A stretch of 64,000 bases of DNA from assembly GCA_019916065.1 (NCBI GenBank), contig CM034241.1, forward strand, positions 10,205,223 to 10,269,222, given 5' to 3'. Positions 34,089 to 44,968 of this stretch are shown piece after piece. The notes beneath the pieces are model-generated. The model was not told where the DNA came from. It searched no databases and was given only the letters and a program-made list of their open reading frames with translations. This DNA is from Vitellaria paradoxa (lineage: Eukaryota > Streptophyta > Magnoliopsida > Ericales > Sapotaceae). The position numbers and the translations under genes were made by a program. Position 1 is the first letter of the stretch. Each line of letters begins with the position of its first letter.

Positions 34089-34765
34089 GGTTGGTTCGAA
34101 CAAAGGTTCGAACAGGCTGATTGGTTCGAACAAAGGTTCGAACCAAATTCTGGGACTTAGTCAGATTTCACTCCAATTAGACTTTGCATGGCCTCTGTTG
34201 TTCTAACCAGTGTTTGAACCAAGGTTGGTTCGAACAAGGGTTCGAACCAAAGTTTGGGACTTAGAAAATTTTCCTCCAGTTGAACCTTGCACAGCTTCTG
34301 TTGATCGAACCAATGTTTGAACAAAGGTTGGTTCGAACAAAAGTTCGAACCAAAGTCTGGGACTTAGAAAATTATCTTCCAGTTGAACCTTGCACAGCTT
34401 CTGTTGATCGAACCAATGTTTGAACAAAGGTTGGTTCGAACAAAAGTTCGAACCAAAGTCTTGGACTTAGAAAATTTTTTTAAGCTCTGCAACTTTTCAC
34501 CCTTCTGTCAATCGAACCAAAGTTCAAACCAGATGTGGTTTGAACAAAGGTTCGAACCAATTTGCCTTAATCAATTTCAGCACTTGTTGGTCTATACTTG
34601 GCTTCTGTTGTTCTAACCAAGGTTCAAACATCCTATGGTTTGAACATTGGTTTGAACCACTTTTTCCAACACTTAGCCAAAATCTGCTGCATCTTTTTCT
34701 GGTTTGCCCTCTGTGGTTAGAACATTGGTTTGAACAATAGTTGGTTCAAACATATGTTCGAACCA
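34089..34765 (-). repeat. TTCGAA palindrome array in RE4 3' LTR
   Basis: A dozen TTCGAA sites lie in GGTTCGAACC-like contexts, often as close pairs 12 bp apart (ggttcgaacaaaggttcgaac). Many further copies are decayed to TTTGAA or TTCAAA. Three or four longer units of about 90-100 bp containing a pair, 'ctgggacttag' and 'gttgaaccttgcacagcttctg' are tandemly repeated (34200-34480). The same array is in the 5' LTR (about 46164-46830). Confidence 0.88.
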
Positions 34766-34940
34766 GCTTCTTGATTTCATCCAATTTAGCCCAACTTCAT
34801 CCATTTTAGTCCCAAACACCTGCAAATCACAAGAATTCCTCATGAATGCATTTAAAAACAATTTATCATCTTTTTAGCTATAAATCCACCTAACAAATCA
34901 CTAATTAAGGTTAATGATTGTACTTTTCATAGTACAATCA

Positions 34941-34977
34941 CACCCCCCAACTTGAGATTTGCTAGGCCCTAGCAAAT
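34941..34977 (-). other. RE4 polypurine tract and adjacent hairpin
   Basis: The minus strand reads GTTGGGGGGTG (34941-34951) next to the LTR. Then comes a perfect 9-bp stem ATTTGCTAG-GCC-CTAGCAAAT (34957-34977). It has the same layout as RE3 (14657-14675), with one extra base pair. Confidence 0.75.
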
Positions 34978-36598
34978 TAGCTCAACAAGAGGTCACTTCT
35001 CAGTCTTTAACCTAATTCAAAGTTGCACATGACATCTTAATGCAAATTCCTTTGAATTTTCAAGTTCAACTCCCCAAGACAATTAAAAGTTAACATGGAA
35101 CTTCATAGGAGCAACCCTCTATTCATTGTATGGTCTTAAAACATGAATCAATCCATCATGCTCATAATTCCTTACTAGAACATAAATCTAACTCAATGAT
35201 GCACAAGAATTCTCTCAAGTCTTGACTTCAATCCTCACAGGGCATACTCTCTTTAATGAAATGAGAATTGGGTAAGACACTCTTGGAAGATTCTTTCATA
35301 AGAGTAAGTATAAAACCAATTCTAGTAAGAACCTTCCTTAAGTCAAAAACGATAAAATTCAATGAATATTGGACTTGGTGTAGCTCTATGAAAGGAATAA
35401 TCCATAGCAATGGAAATCTTGAACTATTTCACATTGAGAACTTCAAATTCAACTCAATTAACACCTTAGATCTATTAGGTCTTTATTGGGTTGTAATGGG
35501 GCTAAGGGGTTAAATGTGGTACCAAGGAAGGGAAGGGATAATTCAAAATGTGCCTTAGTTGTGTAATTTGATCCTTCTCTTCTCAATCATACTCCATTCT
35601 TTGTTCCTTTTCTTTCACCATTTTTGAGTTCCCAAAAAAAAAATATGTCAATTCTCTTCAAACTCTTCTCTTTTTTTTTTTTTTTTAGAAATTGAAAAAC
35701 ACATCCTTGTATCACTCTTCTTTTCCTTTTCTTTCCTTTTTATCAACCTTCCATTTCCTCAAAACTACCACTACCTTTGGCTCATTCTACCTCCCTTAAG
35801 CTTATACATCACTAAGGCACTTAGGTAGGTTGTTAAAATTTTGTAAGGATTAGGGTATTGTTCAAGGCTCCAAAAGAATTATGCATTCATGCATTCATAG
35901 CTCAACTTGGCTCCTAAGGAAAATTAATTAAGAAAGAAAGGTCAATAAGGCTCAACAATGCAAGGATGGCCTACTTCACTTCCAAGAGTTCAATTGAGTT
36001 GACAAATCCATTCCAATGTTCATGGTTCCAGCTGATGAGTTTCTCATGCTTAAAGATTCAAAACAAGTAATTAGAGCTACTAAAAGAATATAGATGTGAA
36101 AAACATGTGAGATTAAGTTCAACCACTCAACAAGGGAAGCTAAAGGCTCAAATCTCACAAGGCTAGTCTCCACTTATTAGAGAATAAAAATATGCATTTC
36201 TTGAGTCAACTTAAGTCCCAAGAGTTCATACTCACACAATTTCTTAATGCACAATTTAATTTCACACAACTTCAAAAGTGTTGAAACTATGAACTCCATG
36301 TTGACAATTAAGACTTAAAGGATAAATCACAAGCAATTCTCAAGAATGAGCATTAATCAACCATGTAAATGCTTTGAACCAAGTCAAGAACTAAAAAGGA
36401 ACTTCATTTCATTTCATTCCACTTCAAGTTTTACAAAAAGTTCAAATTTGGCCTTTGATTACAAAAACATGTCAAAGCTCACTTCACAGGCTTACTACAA
36501 GTCAAAAAGTCCTACAATAAAGCAACAAAATTAACTAAAGTCAAAAAAGTACTACAACTCCTAGCTTGGTGACAACAAAACAAAACAGCTCCTAAGAT
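34978..36598 (-). other. RE4 untranslated region between aORF and 3' LTR
   Basis: No coding signal on either strand. It holds the block GTTGTAATGGGGCT (35490-35503) shared with RE3 and a T run (about 35672-35686; poly(A) in sense) in the same relative place as in RE3. Confidence 0.7.
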
Positions 36599-37995
36599 CT
36601 AAGAGCCAAGAGGAGGGTCCTCGGATGGCACTGATGAAGTCCCAGCAGTGGTAGAAGAAAGTAATAGCTCCAGCTTAGCCTCAATGGCTGCAATCCTCTT
36701 CCCTTGGCTTTGGAGCTCTTGCTTGATAAAGTACTGGTCATTCTTAATCTCTCCAAGTTTGACCTTCACTTCATCCCACTTCTCTAGCATCTTCTCCATA
36801 ACTTCTTCAGTTGTGGTCCCTTCTTTCTTCTTCTTATGGCTTGCACTTCTTTCCCTAGATGAAGCAGTGATATGCCCCAATGGCTTGGCCACTTGTTCTC
36901 CCAATTCAGATACAACTTTCTTTTTACAGACATACTTGGTGATGAACCCAGCAAATGGCAATCCACTGACCCCTTTTTTATCTTTGAAGCCTCAGCCATA
37001 TTCTCCCATATGAGCTGCCCCAATTCCACCTTCAATCCCTTGTCAATTGCATACAAAAGTAAGCCCCTCTCATAACTCAGCTCAGAAGTGTTCATCACTG
37101 GATTGAGTTGTGAACATGCTAAGAAGTGCAATGAGTTGAACTTTGAATTCAACCTATTCTTAGCAATCTTCTTCTTGTGGCCCCACTCAGCTTTGGGGTT
37201 TCCAGTCAATACCTTAGCCAAAGCATCCTTATCAAGAGCTTCCTCAATTGAGAATGGGAATTGAGGTTGCTTTTCCTCCTTCAATCCAAAAAATTTCCTC
37301 ACATCCTTAGGAGAGACTTCAATGTGAATTCCCCTCACCTTAGTCACAATACAATCTTTCTCTTCCTTCTTGAGGTCCAAAATGTTGGCATAGAATTCTT
37401 GGACAATGGGAACCACAGCTACTCCACTAAATTGAGCCCATTTTTCCCATTTCCTTGCTTCAAAATTCTGTTTCAATTTAAATTCTTCTCCTTGAAAATG
37501 ACTCAGCTCCATCCCTCTCTCCACTATCACAGACCTCTTGCTCCAATACTTATCAAACCCCTTTTGTGCTCGAGCACTTGAGAACTTGAAGTCATCATAG
37601 GGATCACCCTCTTCTTCCTCATTCCCAGCTTCCTCATTTAACTCCTCAATCAGGTTTCTAATGGTTTCAGGAGTGGCCTCTGATTGGGGTTCCAGGGGTG
37701 TCCTTGGTGTTTGCTCTGAAGTGGGGGTGAGGTGGGATTGTAATTGTTCAATGGGTAGGTTAGATGTGGGCTGAGGTGTAGGTGTTGGATTGAGGTCCAA
37801 TTGATGGCTTGGTTGGTCAGTGGCAATTACTGGGCTAATCTCAGCTGATGTAACAGCAGGTAGGGTCCCAGGTTGGCTAGTGGATTGGATTTTTGCTCTT
37901 TTCTTGGTTGGGGTGAGTTTTTCAGGTTTTGAGTGTTGAGGACCAGCTCCTTTAACCTTCTTCCTCTTCTCATACACTTTCTTAGGTGAAGCCAT
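36599..37995 (-). CDS. RE4 extra ORF behind pol (aORF), one frameshift
   Basis: The start is ATG 37995 (MASPKKVYEKRKKVKG); the open frame extends slightly upstream from a TTG. The N-terminal third is basic, then Pro/Thr/Ser/Gln-rich and low complexity. An acidic segment (EELNEEAGNEEEEGDPYDD) precedes the conserved block HFQGEEFKLKQNFEARKW, PIVQEFYANI and RGIHIEVSPKDVRKFFGL. A frameshift near 36960-36900 moves the frame to a C-terminal part ending at 36599. That part has VMEKMLEKWDEVKVKLGEI and QGKRIAAIEAKLELLL, a likely coiled coil. The central block resembles proteins often annotated in plants as putative transposon protein (from memory, not checked). There is no signal peptide or membrane span, so an envelope role is not supported. 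A nuclear or RNA-binding role is possible but unproven. Confidence 0.72.
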
Positions 37996-38054
37996 TTTCG
38001 GGTAGTTCAAGAAATCAGCTCACAGACACTCAACCAGATTAGGAAAACACCCTT

Positions 38055-38207
38055 CTAAGTGAATTTCTTAATTGCTCTTCCACAACTTCAATTGCAAGCA
38101 AAAAAAAAAAAATCACTCCAATTACTTCCCAAACTCACAGAAATAACTAATTTCAACAATGCTTTATCAAAACCGAAATGGAGATCAGCTACAGTACCAA
38201 AACCTAC
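38055..38207 (-). other. Possible leader intron of RE4 aORF
   Basis: The minus-strand donor is CAGAG|GTAGGTTTTGG (GT at 38207-38206). A long T tract (about 38112-38099) follows, and candidate acceptor AGs lie at 38087-38086 and 38056-38055, about 60-90 nt upstream of the ATG. RE3 has a comparable leader intron. Confidence 0.4.
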
Positions 38208-38419
38208 CTCTGTACTCAATTCAGATTCGAGCCCTAGCTTCCTCACCACCGGAATTCAACTCCTATTAGAGTTAAATTGAAGCTTGAATTTGTAAAATGA
38301 AAGGCCCCTTCCAATCGGATTCAAAATCAAACACCCCAGCTGCCCAGTGAACTCTCTTCGTTCGTACCAGTGTTAGGACCCAAAACAGTGAAATGAGCCC
38401 TAAAATTTCTGAAGTGGTC

Positions 38420-38427
38420 TATTTATA
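38420..38427 (-). promoter_or_regulatory. TATA box of a possible internal promoter in RE4
   Basis: The minus strand reads GACTATAAATAGACC, a perfect TATAAATA. It lies 23 bp downstream, in sense, of the last TTCGAA of the internal array (38450-38455) and about 425 bp upstream of the aORF ATG. Transcription would begin near 38390. Confidence 0.5.
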
Positions 38428-38447
38428 GTCTGCCTGGATTGCCCGAT

Positions 38448-38655
38448 TGTTCGAACAAGGGTTCGAACAGACCAATGGTTCGAACACTGGTTCGAACAAA
38501 CTAACTTTTCTCAGTTGGTTCGAACAAAGGTTCAAACAAATTACTCTGACTGACTTGGTTTGAACAGGGGTTCGAACAAACTGCTAGTTTGAACATTGGT
38601 TCGAACAAACTCCTCTTAATCTTTTGTTCAAACATGGGTTCGAACCAATGTACAT
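38448..38655 (-). promoter_or_regulatory. Internal TTCGAA palindrome array in RE4
   Basis: About nine TTCGAA sites and several TTTGAA/TTCAAA relatives lie within 208 bp, in the same 'gttcgaacaa(a/g)gg' contexts as in the LTRs. The array is separate from both LTRs and sits between pol and the aORF, just upstream of a TATA box, so it appears to duplicate the upstream promoter part of the LTR. Confidence 0.8.
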
Positions 38656-39278
38656 CAGAAATCCCATATCAGTTTAGCTCAGCTCTGAATCTTACTTCTT
38701 CTTGCCTTAGCTCATAAGAACTGAATTGAATTGTCACCAAGACTAGATTCTCTAAATCTATTATTTACCAAAAGAATTTAAAAAGACTCAAATTCTTAAA
38801 ATTAACCAAAAATTTCAAAATTTACAAAATTTTTTCTGATTTTCTAATTTTTTTTTTTTTTTGAAACATTCCTGCTCAGGTTATAACATGTTATGCAACA
38901 TCAATCCAACACAACAATTACCATCATGAATATGGTTACCTTTCCCCCAAACTTAAATTGAACATTGTCCCCAATGTGGAAATATGCAATCAAATCATCA
39001 TGAATATGGGAAGGAAATTACCTTAGTCAATCAAATCCTTTGTAAAAATACCTGAATTAATGCACACAAATGATGTCACCTGAATTGAATCTCCTTCCTT
39101 GTTCCCCCCAACTTGGATGACACTGTCAAGCTAAATTCATCAAAGCTCACAAAGATTGTTAAGAGAGCAAATAAGGAAACCCAAATCATAAATGATAATT
39201 CAGTAAAATAAAAGAAAAAGAAATATAAACCTAAACACTACTCCTAATTTACTTTATTCATTGATTCAAAACTTCCAA
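38656..39278 (-). other. Spacer between RE4 pol and the internal array
   Basis: No gene. Includes a T16-type run (about 38850-38865) and two patches with 'cccccaaactt' or 'ccccccaacttgg' (38943-38955, 39104-39117), purine-rich in the sense strand and similar to the polypurine-tract neighbourhood. Confidence 0.55.
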
Positions 39279-40650
39279 TCATTCAAATGGAGGTGGGTCC
39301 TCCAACTCCCAAGATTCCACCTCGGCCACAAAATTTTCAAGATACGGTTTCAAACGATGGCCATTCACTTGCAAAACTTGCCCATCCACAAGGTTTTCAA
39401 TCTCAAATGCCCCAAATTCATTCATAGATTTGACAATGTAAGGTCCAACCCATCTTGACTTCAATTTTCCAGGAAAAAGGTGCAACCTAGAGTCATACAA
39501 AAGGACTTTCTGGCCTATATGCAATTCTTTTTGCAAAATTCTCAAATCATGCAACCTCTTCATGGTGATCTTGGAGGCCTTTGAGTTTTCATAAGCATCA
39601 TGCCTAATTTCCTCTAATTCATTCAATTGTAACTTCCTTTGAATGCCTGACTCATCTATGTTCTCATTGAATTATCTTATGGCCCAGTATGCCTTGTGCT
39701 CCATCTCCACAGGCAAGTGACAAGCCTTCCCGTAAACCAACCTATAGGGAGACATACCCAAAATGGTCTTATATGCTGTTCTATATGCCCATAATGCATC
39801 GGTTAACCTCAAAGACCAGTCCTTCCTAGTTGGGTTCACAGTTTTCTCAATTATCCTCTTATCTCCCTATTGGCTAATTCAGCTTGACCACTAGTTTGGG
39901 GATGATAGGCTGTTCCCACCTTATGAACTACCCCATATTTTTTCATTAACATACCTACGGGTCTATTACAAAAATGTGTCCCTCTGTCACTAATCATTGC
40001 CCTTGGCATGCCAAATCGAGAAAACACATTTTCCTTTAAAAACTTGATCACTACCCGATGGTCATTTGTTCTAGTGGGAATGGCCTCTACCCACTTAGAC
40101 ACGTAATCCACGGCCACCAAAATGTATTCATATCCAAAGGAATTCAAAAATGGCCCCATAAAATCCATTTCCCAACAATCAAAGATATCCAAGACATAAA
40201 TGGGGTGTAAAGGCATCATATTTCTCCTAGTTAGGCCTCCAAGCCTCTGACATCTATCACATGCAAGGCAAAATGCATGAACATCCTTAAACATAGTGGG
40301 CCAGTACAATCCAGCATTGTAAGATCTTGGCCACAGTCTTTTTGGCTGAAAAAGTGTCCACCACATGCCAAGGTATGACAAAATCGCATCACACTCTGAA
40401 ACTCACTATCAGGAATACACCTCCTAATGACTTGGTCTGGACAGTACTTGAAAAGATAAGGCTCATCCCAGAAAAAGAATTTCACATTCCTAAAGAATTT
40501 CTTCCTATCCAGCAAAGTCCAATGAGAGGGTATCATGCCTGAAGCCAAATAATTTGCTATGTCAGCATACCAAGGAATTTGGGAAGACTCAATGGTAGAC
40601 ACAAGAAGTAAATCCTCATCTGGAAAAGTCTCATTAATGGGAGGGTCATA
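39279..40650 (-). pseudogene. RE4 integrase
   Basis: Minus-strand order: [16 protein letters not shown] linker, zinc region ([12 protein letters not shown] .. [11 protein letters not shown]; several bases altered), core ([20 protein letters not shown] with first Asp, [11 protein letters not shown] with second Asp, [16 protein letters not shown]). A damaged stretch near 39860-39630 separates it from the C-terminal part 39626-39279 ([23 protein letters not shown]-like). There is no chromodomain, in line with Athila. Frames overlap at 40231-40381, marking a frameshift. Confidence 0.88.
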
Positions 40651-41343
40651 AGCTATCAAGTCCTGTTGGGGAAGTCTAGAAAGATGATCCGCTACCACAT
40701 TTTCTACCCCCCGTTTATCCTTAATCTCTAAATCAAACTCCTGAAGCAATAGAATCCATCTAATCAGCCTAGGCTTGGAGTCTTGTTTGGTGAGGAGGTA
40801 TTTAAGGGCAGCATGATCTGTGTAAATTATGACATGTGAGCCAATCAAATAAGACCTAAACTTATCTAGTGCATATACTATTGCCAATAACTCCTTTTCA
40901 GTTGTGGTGTAATTCTTTTGGGTGTCACTAAGGGACTTGCTGGCATAGTATAGTACATAAGGTCTTTTATCTTTCCTTTGGCCCAAGACTGCACCTATGG
41001 CACAATCACTGGCATCACACATCAATTCAAAAGGCAAGGTCCAATCAGGTGTCTGAATGATAGGAGCTGAAGTGAGTAGCCCCTTCAATTTTTCAAATGC
41101 AACCTGACACTCAAGGGTCCAATCGAAAGGTGCATCATGAACTAGAAGGTTACACAATGGTCGAGCTATAGCACTAAAAGATGCAATGAACCTCCTATAG
41201 AACCCTGCATGGTCGAGAAATGATCTCACATCTTTCACACACCTAGGGGTTGGAAGCTTTTGAATGATTTCTACCTTAGCCTTATCTACTTCAATACCCC
41301 TAGAAGAAACAACATGGCCTAGGACAATACCTTGTGTCACCAT
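40651..41343 (-). CDS. RE4 RNase H and RT connection
   Basis: Open on the minus strand: connection ([20 protein letters not shown]), then RNase H with [57 protein letters not shown] and [15 protein letters not shown]. The three acidic positions expected for catalysis are present. The frame is shared with the integrase start. Confidence 0.88.
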
Positions 41344-41865
41344 GAAGTGACATTTTTTCCCAATTCAACACTAGATTTTTCTCTTCACACCTTGTTAACA
41401 CCTTCTCTAGATTCCTCAAACATGCATCAAAATCACTCCCATACACAGTGAAATCATCCATGAATACCTCAAGAAACTTCTCCACAAAATCACTAAAAAT
41501 ACTCATCATGCACCTTTGAAATGTGGCCGGCGCATTACACAAACCAAAAGGCATGCGCCGGTAAGCAAATGTACCAAAAGGACATGTGAATGTTGTCTTT
41601 TCTTGATCCTCAAGGGCTATCTCGATTTGGTTATATCCAGAATATCCATCGAGAAAGCAATAAATGGTTGTCCAGCTACCCTCTCTAAGACCTGATCAAT
41701 AAAGGGTAAGGGGAAGTGGTCTTTCCTAGTCACGGCATTTAACTTCCTATAGTCAATGCACATGCGCCACCCTGTCTGAATCCTAGTGGGCACAAGTTCA
41801 TTGCTCTCATTCTTAACAACCGTAACTCCAGACTTCTTTGGCACAACTTGGTGGGACTCACCCAT
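41300..41865 (-). pseudogene. pol: RE4 reverse transcriptase, one or two frameshifts
   Basis: [20 protein letters not shown] and FPLPFIDQVLERVAGQPF are in the frame from 41865. After a shift near 41625 the frame from 41554 has MPFGLCNAPATFQRCMMSIF and FLEVFMDDFTVYGSDFDACL, containing the active-site Met-Asp-Asp. The region then joins the connection domain through a further shift near 41340. It is otherwise well conserved. Confidence 0.88.
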
Positions 41866-43094
41866 TGAGAATCAGAAATGGGATATATGATCCCAGCATC
41901 TAGGAGCTTAAGGACTTCTCCTTTAACTACCTCCTTCATGTTAGGATTCAACCTCCTCTGAGGTTGTCTCACTGGTTTAGCCCCCTCCTCTAGGTAAATG
42001 GAGTGTGTGCAAATGAGTGGGCTAATCCCATGAAGGTCTGCTATTGTCCAACCTAGTGCCTTCTTGTGTCTTTTCAACATCTCTACAAGCTTCTCTTCTT
42101 GGTCCTTAGTAAGCTGAGAAGATATGACCACTGGGTATGACTCTTCCTCTCCTAAAAATGTATATTTAAGCTCACTAGGAAGAGGTTTCCTATCAGGCTT
42201 GGGTGGCTTGACAATGGAGGATCTAGGGTTGACCATGTTTGGGGCAAGGTTTTCTATAGATTGGTCAGACTGCTCTATAGACATGATGGGTGCACTATCT
42301 AACCAACTCAACACCTCCAAGACATCTTCATCATCAACCTCATCCCTATAATCTTTTCCATCTCCTAATATCAATGCCTTCTCCAAAGGATCTCCAACAA
42401 ACTCCCTCTCAACATGTTCCTCCATAACTGTCTGAATCAAGTCCACCTCTCTTATATCCTCCTCTTCCTCCATGGGTTGCTTAGCAACTCTAAAGATATT
42501 CATTTCAGCTGTCAAATTCCCAAAGGAAATTTTCATAAGACCATTCCTACAATTGATGACCGCATTAGTAGTTGCTAGGAAAGGTCTTCCTAAAATGACA
42601 GGAACAGGTGGAATGGAACCTTGAGGGGTGGGCTGAGTGTCTAAAACAATGAAGTCCACAGGATAGCAAAACTTATCAACCTGAATGAGCACATCCTCCA
42701 AAATGCCCCTAGGAATCTTAACCGACCTATCAGCTAATTGCAAGGTTACTCTAGTCGGCTTAAGTTCCCCCAAACCCAACTGTTGATAAACTGTGTAAGG
42801 GAGAAGGTTGACACTAGCTCCTAAGTCTAGTAGGGCTTGTTTCACCTTGTGCTCACCTATGACACATGCTATGGTAGGACACCCTGGGTCATTGTACTTT
42901 GGTGGGGTCTTATATTGAAGAATGGCACTAACTTGTTCTGCCATGAAAGCCTTTTCCTTGACACTCACTCTCCTCTTAACAGTACAAAGGTCTTTTAAGA
43001 ACTTGGAGTAAGATGGAACTTGTTTGATGGCATCTAATAGGGGTAGGTTGATCCTTACTTGCTTGAAAACCTCAAAAATTTCAGAGTTTAACAA
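41739..43094 (-). CDS. RE4 protease and start of RT
   Basis: A 451-codon frame on the minus strand. The protease core KQALLDLGASVNLLPYTVYQ (about residues 86-105) has Asp-Leu-Gly in place of the usual Asp-Ser/Thr-Gly, which is normal for Athila. VILGRPFLATTNAVINCRNG follows. The last third enters RT: PLPSELKYTFLGEEESYPVV, ADLHGISPLICTHSIYLEEG and RLNPNMKEVVKGEVLKLLDAG. Continuation into the catalytic RT block requires a frame change near 41865. Confidence 0.88.
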   Translation of the reverse strand: MLNSEIFEVFKQVRINLPLLDAIKQVPSYSKFLKDLCTVKRRVSVKEKAFMAEQVSAILQYKTPPKYNDPGCPTIACVIGEHKVKQALLDLGASVNLLPYTVYQQLGLGELKPTRVTLQLADRSVKIPRGILEDVLIQVDKFCYPVDFIVLDTQPTPQGSIPPVPVILGRPFLATTNAVINCRNGLMKISFGNLTAEMNIFRVAKQPMEEEEDIREVDLIQTVMEEHVEREFVGDPLEKALILGDGKDYRDEVDDEDVLEVLSWLDSAPIMSIEQSDQSIENLAPNMVNPRSSIVKPPKPDRKPLPSELKYTFLGEEESYPVVISSQLTKDQEEKLVEMLKRHKKALGWTIADLHGISPLICTHSIYLEEGAKPVRQPQRRLNPNMKEVVKGEVLKLLDAGIIYPISDSQWVSPTKLCQRSLELRLLRMRAMNLCPLGFRQGGACALTIGS

Positions 43095-43187
43095 CTCTTC
43101 TTTGACTTGCTCAATTGGCTTGGAAATGGTGGTCGGGGTTGGAAACCTACAACTTGTTCTCTCTCTTTATTCTCATCCTTATTCTTC

Positions 43188-44968
43188 TCAACCTTGTTCT
43201 TTTTTCATTTTCTCATTTCTCTCATTTCTCACAACTTCTTCCACCACATCATCATCATCATTTCTCTTTCCCTCATCATCATTTTGTTTCTTTTCTATTT
43301 TGCTCTCACCTTGTTCACTACTCTCCCCCTTTTCTCCATAAACCATTCCCTCTTTATCATTGACTCTCAACAACCTCGGATCATCTGGTTTTTCAACTAC
43401 CCTTCCACTCCTCAATGTAGTGATTGCTTGCACATGCTCATGGGTCGATTTTTCACCTAAAGTTTCTCCCATATGAACTTGACCCTGAGGGTTCTGGATG
43501 GTTTGTGAAGGCAATCTACCCTTTTCAGTTTGACTCTGACTTTGAATGAGCTTGGTCAATTGGTTCCTAATATCCTCAATGGCTCTATTGGTTTGCTCTT
43601 GATTCTTAGCACTTTGATTGTTAATACCAATTTGACCCTGCATAAACTGCTGAAGGGTATCCTCTAATGATGACTTCCTATATTGAAGGTTGGAAAGAAC
43701 TAGAAGATGGACCTTGTGGTTGACCTTGAGAAGGGTTTGAATTGAATTGTGGGGGGTAGGGTGCACTAGATGAATCATTCCTCCATGAAAAATTGGGATG
43801 ATTTCTCAACCCAGGGTGATATTGGTTAGGAAGGGGAGGATGTCCTAACTGAGCTTGAGTTTGACTGGAGTATGGCTTAGGGAAATTGTGTGAGGTGTTT
43901 GTGTTTGAAGTTTGCCCATAACAAACTTCTTTGAAAGCTGGAACCGTGGGGCATTCATCAGTGCTATGGTCAGGTACCTCACAAATGACACATCTCACTT
44001 CCCTTTCACTTATCATGTTCACCTTCTTTGTCTCAAGTAACTCTACCTTCCTAGTGAGAGAAGCTATCCCTAGCACTCAAATCGTCACTATCATTCAACC
44101 TTAATTTCCCGCTAGATTGTGCTTGGACTCCTCTAGACTCTAAAGGTGAAGGTGATGTTACCTCCCAAGATTTGGTATTTTCAGCCAACTCTTCCAAAAA
44201 CTCATAGGCTTCCTCAGCCGACTTATCAAGAAACTGGCCATTACTCATGGTACCCACTAACTGTTTATGCTCAGATGGCAATGCATCATAGAAAAAACTA
44301 CACAGCCGCCAAATTGGAAATCCATGATGAGGACATGCATTACATAAATCTTTAAACCTCTCCATGCATGAAAAAAATGACTCACCCGGTTGACATGAAA
44401 AATTCATGATTTGTTTTTGCATCATTAATGTTCTGTGAGCTGGGAAATACTTTTTCAAAAATTCCGCTTGCATTTCTCTCCATGTGCAATGGAGCGAGGT
44501 CTTAAGGAATTGAGCCATATTTTGGCCTTATCCTTCAAGAAAATGGAAACAACCGCAACCTTACGGTGTCTTCACTCAACATTTTTGATCCATGCAAGTG
44601 GCACACACATCCTCAACTCTTTCATGTATGTGTATGGGTTTTCCGAATCCATGCCATGAAATGTGGGTAACAATTGTATTGTGCCAGGCTTAAAAGTGAA
44701 ATTCCTCTGATTAAAGGAAGAATTATGCAAGAAGGGGTAGTTTGTCGCATGGGGTGCAACAACTCCCTCAATGGTCGTGCATCTAAGGAGCGATGGCCTC
44801 CTGGCCATCTTGCCCATTGTCTCCCAAATTTTCCATTAAATGCGCTAAATCAGTAGAAACGGATGATGACGATGGTGATTGTGGTGTAGATGATGTGGAT
44901 GATGAAGTTAATGAAACTCGATGAATTCCTCTATAGGTTGATGTTGTGGATGCAAATTGATTGAACAA
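43188..44968 (-). pseudogene. gag: RE4 gag, several frameshifts
   Basis: The N-terminal part is Ser/Thr-rich (from 44968). Conserved Athila capsid stretches follow: FHGMDSENPYTYMKEL, WREMQAEFLKKYFPAHRT, MQKQIMNFSCQPGESFF and NACPHHGF. The zinc knuckle CVICEVPDHSTDEC lies at about 43989-43945. A Gln/Pro-rich stretch and LEDTLQQFMQGQIGINNQ follow, ending in a highly charged tail (43188). At least three frame changes (near 44800, 44540 and 43700-44060) break it. Confidence 0.85.

Larger units (their letters stand above)
33126..34940 (-). repeat. RE4 3' LTR (1815 bp)
   Basis: Sense starts TGATTGTACTATG at 34940 and ends CGAGCAAGCA at 33126. It contains the TTCGAA palindrome array (34089-34765), a TATA-like tract just downstream of it in sense (34009-34017), GA-rich leader sequence and the conserved end hairpin (33196-33209). 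It closely matches the 5' LTR at 45208-47007. Confidence 0.92.

Noticed and set aside
34089..34765. TTCGAA arrays as heat-shock elements
   Set aside because: Heat-shock elements need TTC and GAA separated by two bases; here they touch, so the match is not correct.
34089..34765. Regularly spaced palindromes as a CRISPR array
   Set aside because: The units are irregular, lie in a plant LTR, are duplicated in both LTRs and have no unique spacers.
36599..37995. Calling the extra ORF an envelope gene
   Set aside because: No signal peptide, transmembrane segment or glycosylated ectodomain pattern is visible; only its position fits.
43024..43460. Plus-strand frames of 82-117 codons rich in Ser, Phe and Leu
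   Set aside because: They are the reverse of the charged, low-complexity gag tail of RE4.
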